Positions 1 to 5,137 are shown, numbered from the stretch's first letter. The stretch is 6,401 bases of DNA from JADGAU01 sp045047105 (GCA_045047105.1 JASFYQ010000158.1:1-6401); one strand, 5' to 3'. Numbers and translations are program-made. Notes: a model not told the origin generated them from the sequence alone.

Positions 1-151
1 TAGCCGTTGAATTTTTACCAATGGCAGCATTAAGAACACCGGCATTAGCCGAAGCATTAACAATGGTAGTGTCCTTAACCTGACTTGCAGAAAGTACATT
101 ACTTGAATAAATAAATCCTAAAATGATAATAAAAAAAATGGTTTTTTGCAT
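1..151 (-). CDS. Exported protein of unknown function, N-terminal part only
   Basis: This is the first 50 codons of a minus-strand gene whose 3' part lies outside the window. It starts at an ATG (151-149) preceded by a purine-rich GGGGAAAA (164-157). Residues 1-22 form a typical Sec signal peptide: Met-Gln-Lys, then a hydrophobic run (IFFIIILGFIY) and a small-residue end (VLSA), with likely cleavage after Ala22. The mature start reads SQVKDTTIVNASANAGVLNAAIGKN and is rich in Asn, Ala, Val and Thr. That low-complexity style is common at the start of secreted beta-repeat proteins, but too little is present to show a repeat. The product is probably periplasmic or extracellular. No catalytic motif is visible and I assign no function. 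The reading frame, signal peptide and ribosome binding site are seen directly; the repeat idea is inference. Confidence 0.7.
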   Translation of the reverse strand, partial: MQKTIFFIIILGFIYSSNVLSASQVKDTTIVNASANAGVLNAAIGKNSTA

Positions 152-187
152 AATAATTTTCCCCAACTAAAATAGTTACTCAGTTTA

Positions 188-196
188 AATATAGCA
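188..196 (-). promoter_or_regulatory. Possible extended -10 promoter for the exported protein gene
   Basis: Read on the minus strand the bases are TGCTATATT, a TGn extended -10 element joined to a near-consensus -10 hexamer. It lies about 37 bases upstream of the ATG at 151, which would give a leader of roughly 30 bases. No good -35 is seen at 17 bases, which is acceptable for an extended -10 promoter. In such AT-rich DNA chance matches are common. Confidence 0.35.
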
Positions 197-213
197 CATT
201 TATTTAATAATAC

Positions 214-230
214 AGCCTCAAAATCAGGCT
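214..230 (-). terminator. Weak hairpin at the end of the thiamine-binding protein gene
   Basis: AGCCT (214-218) and AGGCT (226-230) form a perfect 5-bp stem with four G-C pairs and a 7-base loop. It touches the stop codon of the thiamine-binding protein gene (232-230). Downstream on the minus strand the sequence is AT-rich (GTATTATTAAAT) but has no clean T run, so it could be a weak terminator or just a 3'-end structure. Confidence 0.3.
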
Positions 231-544
231 TATGTATTAACACTTCCAATTTTTTCGCGGATGGAGTCCAACTTAGACTGTAACCTACTTTCTTTTCCTT
301 TACGGATATCAAATTTAAGTGATGAGTAGATTCGGTTACAGCCAGATTTATCCAGTATCTCATAAGCTTGTTTAACTAAACTCAGAGCATCATCTATGTT
401 ATGAGTTTCAACAATAGTACCCATTGGAGTGAGCTGGTAATTAATACCACTATCTCTTATCATTTCGATTATCTTACTTACATAAGTACCTACACTTTCT
501 CCCTTATCAGTTGGGAACATGGAAAACTCTAAAAGTACCGACAT
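230..544 (-). CDS. MTH1187/YkoF-family thiamine-binding protein
   Basis: This small cytoplasmic protein of 104 residues matches the usual ~100-residue length of the MTH1187 (formerly DUF77) family, which has a ferredoxin-like alpha/beta fold and is related to the thiamine-binding YkoF. Family hallmarks seen are an N-terminal strand (SVLLEFSMFP, 2-11), a SVGTYV helix start (17-22), the signature block GINYQLTPMGTIVE (33-46), and a late KFDIRKG strand (77-83). The start was placed at the ATG at 544-542, because a strong AAAGGA ribosome binding site lies just upstream (about 555-550). A longer reading from 601 would add 19 residues that the family lacks. Thiamine binding is known for YkoF relatives; the exact ligand and role of the single-domain proteins are poorly settled. 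It is divergent from tas, and no thiamine genes are visible nearby. Confidence 0.85.
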   Translation of the reverse strand: MSVLLEFSMFPTDKGESVGTYVSKIIEMIRDSGINYQLTPMGTIVETHNIDDALSLVKQAYEILDKSGCNRIYSSLKFDIRKGKESRLQSKLDSIREKIGSVNT

Positions 545-628
545 GGTGAATTCCTTTCTGATTTTTATATATCTGGGATTGCTGTTATTATAATTACTCA
601 ATTTTATACCAACAACTCATGAAACCAG

Positions 629-634
629 TATAAT
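629..634 (+). promoter_or_regulatory. Candidate -10 element for tas
   Basis: A perfect TATAAT lies about 90 bases upstream of the tas start, in the divergent gap between the thiamine-binding protein gene and tas. No convincing -35 hexamer is seen 16-18 bases upstream, so this is only a candidate. If used, the tas leader would be roughly 80 bases long and would include the paired elements at 685-720. Confidence 0.25.
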
Positions 635-684
635 TTAAATCTGCTAGAAAAAATCAAAATTCTGAAAAATTTACAAAAAATATC

Positions 685-720
685 GAGATGGCTGTTTATG
701 CTGATCTCTTCTGGAGAGAT
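685..720 (+). promoter_or_regulatory. Mutually exclusive hairpins over the tas ribosome binding site
   Basis: The block ATCTC (704-708) can pair with GAGAT at 685-689 or with GAGAT at 716-720. The downstream pairing extends to a perfect 6-bp stem, ATCTCT/AGAGAT (704-709 with 715-720), around a 5-base loop. It includes part of the GGAGA ribosome binding site (713-717) of tas. The upstream pairing would leave that site open. The complementarity is seen directly; any regulatory switching is inference, and the stems are short. Confidence 0.25.
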
Positions 721-722
721 AA

Positions 723-1760
723 ATGAAATATATAACACTGGCTGATAGCCAACTTAAGGTTTCTGAAATTTGTTTGGGTACCATGACTTTTGGACAACAA
801 AATGATGAAACTCAAGCACATCAGCAGCTCAATTATGCCCTTGAGAGTGGTATTAATTTTATTGATACAGCAGAGATGTATCCAGTACCTCCCAATGCTG
901 AGACAGTATATAGAACGGAAAAAATTGTGGGGAACTGGCTTAAAAACCGGAATAGAGAACAATTAGTTATTGCTACTAAAATGACTGGATCGGGTCGTGA
1001 CATGTCCTGGGTGCGTGATGGGCAGCATCAATTTAATCGTAAAAATATCCGTGCTGCTGTAGAGGATTCATTAAAACGTTTACAGACTGATTATATTGAT
1101 ATCTATCAACTGCACTGGCCAGAACGTAATACTCCCATGTTTGGTCAATACCTTTATACACCAGATGAGGAGCGTGATTTTACTCCGATAAAGGAGACCC
1201 TGGAGGTTTTGTCTGAATTGGTGGAAGAAAAAAAAATTCGTTATATCGGTTTATCTAATGAGTGGCCATGGGGAGTGATGCAATTTTTAAATATGGCGCG
1301 TGAGTTTAACCTGCCACGTATAATAACTATTCAAAATGCCTATAATCTGATTAACCGAACCTATGAGACGGCATTATTGGAGTTTTGTCACCGAGAGAAT
1401 ATTTCTTTAAATCCTTATTCACCCTTAGCATTTGGTCACTTAAGTGGTAAATACCATAACAACCCCAATGCAAAAGGGCGGGTGACAATATTTGATGGCT
1501 TTGCGCAACGATATAATAAAACCAATGTGCCTAAAGCCGTTGCAGCCTATGTAGAATTGGCTGAAAAATTTCACTTAAGTCCAGCTGAATTAGCTCTTGG
1601 ATTTGTTTATTCGCGTTGGTTTACAGCAAGTACAATTATTGGCGCCACAACAATGGAACAACTGAAGGAAAATATTGCCGCATGTGATATTCAATGGAGT
1701 GAGGAGCTTGAAAAAGAAGTGCAGAAAATACACCTGCAGTTCTTTAATCCAGCGCCATAA
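723..1760 (+). CDS. tas: NADP(H)-dependent aldo/keto reductase, Tas type
   Basis: This is a complete 345-residue cytoplasmic (alpha/beta)8-barrel reductase of the aldo/keto reductase superfamily. Length and layout agree with E. coli Tas, including the LGTMTFG opening (18-24), FIDTAEMYPVPP (46-57), SLKRLQTDYIDIYQLHWP (116-133), KIRYIGLSNE, IIGATTMEQLKENI near the end, and a C-terminal PAP. The catalytic tetrad appears intact as Asp48, Tyr53, Lys86 and His131. The family reduces aldehydes and ketones with NADPH; the physiological substrate of Tas is not established, although E. coli tas can relieve tyrosine auxotrophy under starvation. The ATG at 723 is preceded by GGAGA (713-717) at 5-base spacing, which fixes the start. 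It is transcribed alone, divergent from the thiamine-binding protein gene. No clear terminator follows the stop codon. Confidence 0.95.
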   Translation: MKYITLADSQLKVSEICLGTMTFGQQNDETQAHQQLNYALESGINFIDTAEMYPVPPNAETVYRTEKIVGNWLKNRNREQLVIATKMTGSGRDMSWVRDGQHQFNRKNIRAAVEDSLKRLQTDYIDIYQLHWPERNTPMFGQYLYTPDEERDFTPIKETLEVLSELVEEKKIRYIGLSNEWPWGVMQFLNMAREFNLPRIITIQNAYNLINRTYETALLEFCHRENISLNPYSPLAFGHLSGKYHNNPNAKGRVTIFDGFAQRYNKTNVPKAVAAYVELAEKFHLSPAELALGFVYSRWFTASTIIGATTMEQLKENIAACDIQWSEELEKEVQKIHLQFFNPAP

Positions 1761-1816
1761 TCTGGTGAGTAAAAAATTGCGAAAGTGGCTTGTTCTTCAT
1801 TATTTATAAGGAAAAT

Positions 1817-1900
1817 ATGAACACGCCAAATAGAGCCTGGCTGATTTTACTATTTTTTATTAAAAAAATAAGGTTTGTTCGTCTCTACATATATGGGTAA
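1817..1900 (+). CDS. Possible 27-residue hydrophobic microprotein
   Basis: A short open frame with an ATG (1817) stands 6 bases downstream of a good AAGGA (1808-1812, in the run ATAAGGAAAAT). It encodes MNTPNRAW followed by a hydrophobic stretch (LILLFFI) and then basic and aromatic residues (KKIRFVRLYIYG), ending in TAA at 1898-1900. The charge pattern could suit a single-pass small membrane protein. AT-rich DNA yields hydrophobic codons by chance, and the frame overlaps the likely promoter of the next gene, so expression is uncertain. Evidence is limited to the ribosome binding site and the composition. Confidence 0.25.
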   Translation: MNTPNRAWLILLFFIKKIRFVRLYIYG

Positions 1901-1903
1901 AAT
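1875..1903 (+). promoter_or_regulatory. Candidate sigma-70 promoter for the exported acidic protein
   Basis: TTGTTC (1875-1880) and TAAAAT (1898-1903) are separated by exactly 17 bases, a good match to the sigma-70 layout. Transcription would start near 1910, giving a leader of about 27 bases before the ATG at 1937. The spacing and hexamers are seen directly; activity is inference. Confidence 0.4.
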
Positions 1904-1936
1904 AATATATACTTTTGTGTATTTAAGGATGTAAAT

Positions 1937-2419
1937 ATGAAAATCAATTTTGTTTTAAAGCTGTTCTGTTTAATGTTTGGCTTGTCTATATCTGGGGTTT
2001 CTTTTGCACAACAAGGTTCTAATTTAGCTAATTTTCAGCAAGGTTTTATTCTGTCTCCTTGTATGTATGCTTTATTAAATGGAGAAACAAAACCCAGAGC
2101 TTACAATGTAGTGATGAAGCAAATAGATGATAGTCTAACATTTACGGTTGATTCAGTAGAGTTGGCTAAAGAGGGTGAATGTGATGAATATTCACCACCT
2201 ATTGATACTGCTGCTAGCTTGGGTTTAAATATGGATGATATTATTCCAGAGGGCTGCGAAGATATAAATGGTTCAATAAAAGATGTATTTGATAATATCT
2301 CCTTAGGGCTTGATGAATCGGATAATGCCATTGCAAATTCAGTTGGCACTTTAATTACAAATGCTATATCAAGTGGTTTTGATAATGCATCTTATAGTTG
2401 TGATGAATGGGATGAATAA
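1937..2419 (+). CDS. Exported acidic cysteine-containing protein of unknown function
   Basis: This complete 160-residue protein belongs to no family I recognise. Residues 1-24 form a clear Sec signal peptide: a basic start (MKINFVLK), a hydrophobic core, and a cleavage site after SFA (Ala24/Gln25). The mature part, about 136 residues, is strongly acidic and ends CDEWDE. It has four cysteines, at 42, 82, 107 and 155, enough for two disulfides, which suggests a periplasmic or secreted location. No membrane segment follows the signal peptide. The segment around 115-150 looks amphipathic (DVFDNISLGL, IANSVGTLITNAISSG). The ATG at 1937 is preceded by AAGGA (1925-1929) at 7-base spacing. Its end overlaps by 8 bases the start of a broken metallophosphoesterase gene, so the two may once have formed an operon. 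It is not lipidated, as there is no lipobox. Confidence 0.75.
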   Translation: MKINFVLKLFCLMFGLSISGVSFAQQGSNLANFQQGFILSPCMYALLNGETKPRAYNVVMKQIDDSLTFTVDSVELAKEGECDEYSPPIDTAASLGLNMDDIIPEGCEDINGSIKDVFDNISLGLDESDNAIANSVGTLITNAISSGFDNASYSCDEWDE

Positions 2420-2543
2420 AAAAATCACTTTTCACCTTCTTAGTGATCTCCACTTAGAGTTTAATCCTGATTTTGAGGCTGATAAGCATATTGATGCCGA
2501 TATAGTTGTTTTTATCATCATGGGTTATTACATACTGCTGTAG
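2412..2543 (+). pseudogene. Truncated metallophosphoesterase (N-terminal remnant)
   Basis: A 43-residue frame opens at the ATG at 2412 inside the end of the upstream gene. Its first 33 residues look like the start of a calcineurin-like metallophosphoesterase: MNKKITFHLLSDLHLEF, then DADIVV. The metal-binding Asp12 and His14 of the SDLH motif are present. In intact members the strand DADIVV is followed at once by L-A-G-D, carrying further metal ligands. Here it continues FIIMGYYILL and stops at TAG (2541-2543). The rest of a ~250-residue enzyme is absent downstream in all three forward frames, so a large deletion is more likely than a single frameshift. No activity is expected. The possibility that it survives as a tiny translated ORF coupled to the upstream gene cannot be excluded. 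Confidence 0.65.
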
Positions 2544-2570
2544 TTACGATGTTTTAACATATTGCAGTAG
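2530..2570 (+). repeat. Imperfect direct repeat that can also fold
   Basis: Two 14-base copies, ACATACTGCTGTAG (2530-2543) and ACATATTGCAGTAG (2557-2570), match at 12 of 14 positions and start 27 bases apart. Within them TACTGC (2533-2538) and GCAGTA (2564-2569) are also inverted complements, enclosing a near-palindrome ATGTTTTAACAT (2549-2560). The repeat sits exactly where the metallophosphoesterase remnant ends, so it may mark the deletion junction or an old regulatory site. Confidence 0.4.
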
Positions 2571-2693
2571 ACATTATAATATAAAATATATAATTTATAT
2601 CAAAAAAAACATCATCAATACCATCATTTGGAGGTATTATTAAAAAATTGTAGGTGGTATTCTTCCTTAAATTGTTATATAAATTAGTTACTA

Positions 2694-2709
2694 CTATTTT
2701 AAAAAATAG
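2694..2709. repeat. 7-bp inverted repeat hairpin
   Basis: CTATTTT (2694-2700) and AAAATAG (2703-2709) pair perfectly around two bases. On the plus strand it is followed within a few bases by a T-rich run (2712-2721). The stem has only one G-C pair, so as a terminator it would be weak. Confidence 0.3.
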
Positions 2710-2713
2710 CATT

Positions 2714-2758
2714 TTTGTTTTATTTATATTGTTTAATTTAAAATATAAATAAAACAAA
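2714..2758. repeat. 17-bp perfect inverted repeat
   Basis: The arm TTTGTTTTATTTATATT (2714-2730) is exactly the reverse complement of 2742-2758, with an 11-base loop (2731-2741). It ends about 57 bases before the ATG of the antitoxin-like gene. The match includes one G-C pair in each arm and has no mismatch. AT-rich DNA raises the chance of such matches, but 17 of 17 is long. It could be an operator, a transcript-stabilising hairpin or the remnant of a small mobile repeat. Confidence 0.6.
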
Positions 2759-2788
2759 GTTGGAATAAATTTATTAAATAACTGCTTT

Positions 2789-2794
2789 TATAAT
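2789..2794 (+). promoter_or_regulatory. Candidate -10 element for the antitoxin-like gene
   Basis: A perfect TATAAT lies 21 bases before the ATG at 2816. A fair -35, TTGGAA (2760-2765), is 23 bases upstream, which is too far, so the promoter is uncertain. The palindrome AATAAATTTATT (2764-2775) lies where an autorepressing antitoxin might bind. Confidence 0.3.
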
Positions 2795-2815
2795 TAAATA
2801 ATTAAGGTGTTAGTG

Positions 2816-3103
2816 ATGACTGCTTTCTATAAAGAGATACAACAAAAAGTAGATAGAACTTGTGATAATTCAAAGGCACAATTAGAAAAAGCTGTTGTAC
2901 ATAAATTTTCACCCTTAGAGGTAAAAAAAATTCGTTCAAATTTGGCTATGAGTCAAACTCAATTTGCATTTTCATTTGGAATTAGTGTTAGTACATTACG
3001 CCACTGGGAAAGAGGAGATAGAACGCCTCAGGGCCCAGCTCTTGTTTTACTCAATGTAGTGGCAAAAAATCCCAGAGCGGTATTAAATGCTCTGGTTGAC
3101 TAA
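2816..3103 (+). CDS. Xre/HigA-type helix-turn-helix antitoxin-like regulator, no partner toxin
   Basis: This 95-residue cytoplasmic DNA-binding protein has the layout of antitoxins in HigBA/RelE-type modules. A charged N-terminal segment (1-30) is followed by FSPLEVKKIRSNLAMSQTQFAFSFGISVSTLRHWERGDRTPQGPALVLLNVV. The helix-turn-helix spans about residues 46-67, with SQTQFA as helix 2 and STLRHWERG as the recognition helix. The tail AKNPRAVLNAL is typical of the family. The ATG at 2816 was chosen because AAGG (2804-2807) lies 8 bases upstream; GTG codons at 2807 and 2813 are alternatives. In the family a toxin gene is normally adjacent, and the antitoxin represses its own promoter. None is recognisable upstream (gene-free) or downstream (cobD, opposite strand, 16 bases away). 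It may be an orphan left after toxin loss or a recruited repressor. Its last codons contain the terminator of the opposing operon. Confidence 0.8.
   Translation: MTAFYKEIQQKVDRTCDNSKAQLEKAVVHKFSPLEVKKIRSNLAMSQTQFAFSFGISVSTLRHWERGDRTPQGPALVLLNVVAKNPRAVLNALVD
3064..3095 (-). terminator. Rho-independent terminator of the cbiB-cobD operon
   Basis: On the minus strand, CCAGAGC (3095-3089) and GCTCTGG (3078-3072) form a perfect 7-bp, GC-rich stem with a 10-base loop. Then come GA and six T residues (3069-3064). It begins 25 bases beyond the cobD stop codon and lies inside the 3' coding end of the convergent antitoxin-like gene. This is the best terminator in the window. Confidence 0.7.
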
Positions 3104-3119
3104 AATGCTATTCAAAGAG

Positions 3120-4151
3120 TTATTCAATACAATGCGCCAAAGCCACTTTGAGCCTTTGTAATTGTTCTTTATTGGCAGGCAAACCAAAACGTAAACCATC
3201 CTTTTTATCTAATAGGCGAACTAAAACTCCTTGCCGAGCAAGTAGCTGACTTATCTTTTCTGCATTTTCACAATAGGCGGTTTGAAATAAGCTGCAACCT
3301 GATATTACTAGGGTATTATCAAAAGTTTGCCTTAATATTTTTAATAGTTGACTAGACTGCTGATTAAGGTAGTACCTATTTTCTTTTATCCATTGTTCAT
3401 CAGCTAAAGCTTTGGCAACTATCCAGCGAGCAGGGTGGTTAACTGACCATGGCATAAGTTCTATAGATATTTTCTCTAAAAGCTCTGTGCTGCTAAATAT
3501 AAATCCACAACGAATTCCAGCCAGACCAAAAAATTTACCGATGGAACGTAATATAATTAAACTATTATTTTTGATATTAGGCAGCAGACTGAGTTCTTCT
3601 GTACTGTCCATAAAAGCTTCATCAATAATAAGATAGGCATTCTGGTATTTTGATTTTTTCTCAAAAAAGTCTAAATATTTTAATAGTTGTTCTGTTTGAA
3701 AAATAAAACCACTGGGATTATTAGGGTTAACAATAACTAAACAATCGAGTTGTTCAAGTTGTGAATCAATTTCGTCGGGGTGTAATAAAATTATTTTATG
3801 GTCATTATTTTGCCAGGCATATAAATGCTCTGCATAAGTGGGCGAGACAATACCAACGGTTAAATTATTACCTAATATTTTAGGTAGTAGCTCAATGCTT
3901 TGCTGGCTGCCTGCGGTAACCTGTAAACTGGAACTATTATAATAATTTGCTGCAATAGTTAATAAATTATCACTATCTGGCAGATTACGATAAACCTCAG
4001 CAGGAATAGCTGGCACAGGCCAGCCATTTGGATTAACTCCTGTTGTTAGATCCAGGCAACTATTTTTATCCAGATGGTATTTGGCAATAAGCTGATTAAT
4101 TTGCCCACCATGTTGGGGACGTGTGGTTTTGGTAGTTTTAATAGAGTGCAT
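3120..4151 (-). CDS. cobD: Threonine-phosphate decarboxylase
   Basis: This complete 343-residue cytoplasmic PLP enzyme decarboxylates L-threonine O-3-phosphate to (R)-1-aminopropan-2-ol phosphate, the linker of the cobalamin nucleotide loop (EC 4.1.1.81; called cobC in Pseudomonas naming). It has the class I/II aminotransferase fold. An N-terminal HGG and LDLTTGVNPNGWP (33-45) fit the family's substrate segment. It also has the turn VNPNNPSG (141-148), IIDEAF (175-180) with cofactor-binding Asp177, RSIGKFFGLAGIRCGF (202-217) with Schiff-base Lys206 and phosphate-binding Arg214, and a late LRFGLP (320-325). Its length is normal for the family. The ATG at 4151 lies inside the end of cbiB, a 14-base overlap. 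No Shine-Dalgarno sequence precedes it, which suggests translation coupled to cbiB. A strong terminator follows within 25 bases of the stop. Confidence 0.93.
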   Translation of the reverse strand: MHSIKTTKTTRPQHGGQINQLIAKYHLDKNSCLDLTTGVNPNGWPVPAIPAEVYRNLPDSDNLLTIAANYYNSSSLQVTAGSQQSIELLPKILGNNLTVGIVSPTYAEHLYAWQNNDHKIILLHPDEIDSQLEQLDCLVIVNPNNPSGFIFQTEQLLKYLDFFEKKSKYQNAYLIIDEAFMDSTEELSLLPNIKNNSLIILRSIGKFFGLAGIRCGFIFSSTELLEKISIELMPWSVNHPARWIVAKALADEQWIKENRYYLNQQSSQLLKILRQTFDNTLVISGCSLFQTAYCENAEKISQLLARQGVLVRLLDKKDGLRFGLPANKEQLQRLKVALAHCIE

Positions 4152-5112
4152 AAAAACCAGAAAAGAAAATTAAAAATAATAAAAATAACCATAGCCATAA
4201 AACCCGCTTGAGCAATTCTACCGAGTTAATGATATCATCTGCCTGTGCTATTTTTCCTTCACCTAAATCAGGGCGATTAATAAATTCCCCATGATAAAAA
4301 TCCCCACCTCCAAGTTTTATACCCAGAGCGCCACTACCCGCTGACATTACCACACCAGGGTTTACTCCCGACCAGTGTTTAGCCTGGGTTTTCCAGCAAT
4401 ATATGGCGCTTTGCCAATTACCCATCATGGCATAAGAAAGAGCGGTTAAACGGGCAGGAATATAATTTATAAGATCGTCTAATTTAGCAACAGCAAAGCC
4501 AAAATACTTAAATTGTTTGGTTTTATAACCCCACATGGCATCCAGTGTATTAATCAGCCGATAAGCCAAAATTCCGGGTACGCCAGCAATAATAAACCAG
4601 AAAACAGGAGCAAATACCGCATCGCTTCCATTTTCTAAAACCGATTCTATGGTTGCCCTGGAGATATCACTTGCTTGCATTTGATCCGTATCTCGGCTGA
4701 CTATCATGGCTACTTTGGAGCGGCTAATGGATAAGCTCTGGTTTTCTAAAGACGGGTTTTCTAAAGACTGGCTTTGCAAAGACTGGTATATTTCAATAGC
4801 ATGTGATCGTAAACTCTGCATTCCTATACAACTATAGACAATAACCAAGGTAAAAATATTTACCCATATAGAATCGTTTTGTATGGTAAAAAAGTGCACT
4901 ATAAAAATAATAGGAAAAACCGCTAAAAAGAGGGCGATAAAACCCAAAGCAAATAATTTTTGATTACTGAACGCTGGAGAATTTAAATATTTTTCCAGCT
5001 TATTTGCATAATTGCCAAACCCAACCAGCGGATGAAATTGTTTGGGTTCACCTAAAAAATGATCAACTAAAAGAGCCAGACATAATATAATAAACGTTGA
5101 AATTGTAGTCAC
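4138..5112 (-). CDS. cbiB: Adenosylcobinamide-phosphate synthase (membrane protein)
   Basis: This 324-residue inner-membrane enzyme joins adenosylcobyric acid to the aminopropanol phosphate made by CobD (EC 6.3.1.10). Family blocks appear in order: DHFLGEP (17-23) and HPLVGFG (27-33), VSRDT (138-142), ESVLENGSDAVFAPVFW (156-172), RLINTLDAMWGYK (185-197), YFGFAVAKLDDLINYIPARL (203-222), NPGVVMSAGSGALGIKLGG (251-269), and a C-terminal hydrophobic helix (305-318). Hydrophobic segments also lie near 4-16, 52-76, 84-98 and 170-185. The loop at about 111-126 carries five-residue repeats (SLQSQ, SLENP, SLENQ) from a 15-bp DNA tandem repeat, which is odd for the family. The start is GTG at 5112, because an in-frame stop lies upstream. 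GGAG abuts this GTG, leaving no normal spacing, so the exact start is uncertain. It is first gene of the cbiB-cobD operon, divergent from cobQ. Confidence 0.93.
   Translation of the reverse strand: MTTISTFIILCLALLVDHFLGEPKQFHPLVGFGNYANKLEKYLNSPAFSNQKLFALGFIALFLAVFPIIFIVHFFTIQNDSIWVNIFTLVIVYSCIGMQSLRSHAIEIYQSLQSQSLENPSLENQSLSISRSKVAMIVSRDTDQMQASDISRATIESVLENGSDAVFAPVFWFIIAGVPGILAYRLINTLDAMWGYKTKQFKYFGFAVAKLDDLINYIPARLTALSYAMMGNWQSAIYCWKTQAKHWSGVNPGVVMSAGSGALGIKLGGGDFYHGEFINRPDLGEGKIAQADDIINSVELLKRVLWLWLFLLFLIFFSGFYALY
4739..4789. repeat. 15-bp tandem repeat inside cbiB
   Basis: Three consecutive 15-base units occupy 4739-4753, 4754-4768 and 4769-4783, followed by a partial unit that starts TGGTAT. 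Units 1 and 2 differ at one base (TGGTTTTCTAAAGAC against GGGTTTTCTAAAGAC). Unit 3 differs from unit 1 at two. Since 15 is a multiple of three the frame is kept, adding five-residue blocks to a cytoplasmic or periplasmic loop just before the VSRDT motif. Confidence 0.85.
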
Positions 5113-5137
5113 TCCACATATTTAGCTTAATTGGGTT

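Larger units (their letters stand above)
2544..2812. other. Very AT-rich gene-free stretch with inverted repeats
   Basis: No believable coding frame exists on either strand. The only minus-strand reading (2757-2554) is low-complexity Asn/Ile/Phe/Lys typical of AT-rich chance translation. The stretch holds a consensus-like GGAGG (2630-2634) with no usable start codon after it, a hairpin at 2694-2709, a 17-bp inverted repeat at 2714-2758 and a 12-bp palindrome AATAAATTTATT (2764-2775). It has markedly fewer G and C than the flanking genes. It likely combines decayed sequence of the broken gene with the control region of the antitoxin-like gene. Confidence 0.5.

Noticed and set aside
118..363. 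Minus-strand open frame overlapping the thiamine-binding protein gene
   Set aside because: It is in another frame of a well-supported gene and contains its 3' part and the signal-peptide region of the next gene.
696..962. Minus-strand open frame over the start of tas
   Set aside because: It is antisense to strongly conserved Tas sequence, with no supporting signals.
1749..1765. Terminator after tas
   Set aside because: Only a 4-bp CCAG/CTGG pairing with no T run; too weak to call.
2101..2349. Minus-strand open frame inside the exported acidic protein gene
   Set aside because: The plus-strand frame has a signal peptide, ribosome binding site and promoter; the antisense frame has none.
2554..2757. 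Minus-strand 67-codon open frame in the AT-rich gap
   Set aside because: It is low-complexity Asn/Ile/Phe/Lys sequence, has no clear ribosome binding site, and spans inverted repeats; it is best explained by base composition.
3412..3636. Plus-strand open frame inside cobD
   Set aside because: It is the antisense reading of conserved cobD sequence, with no family resemblance.
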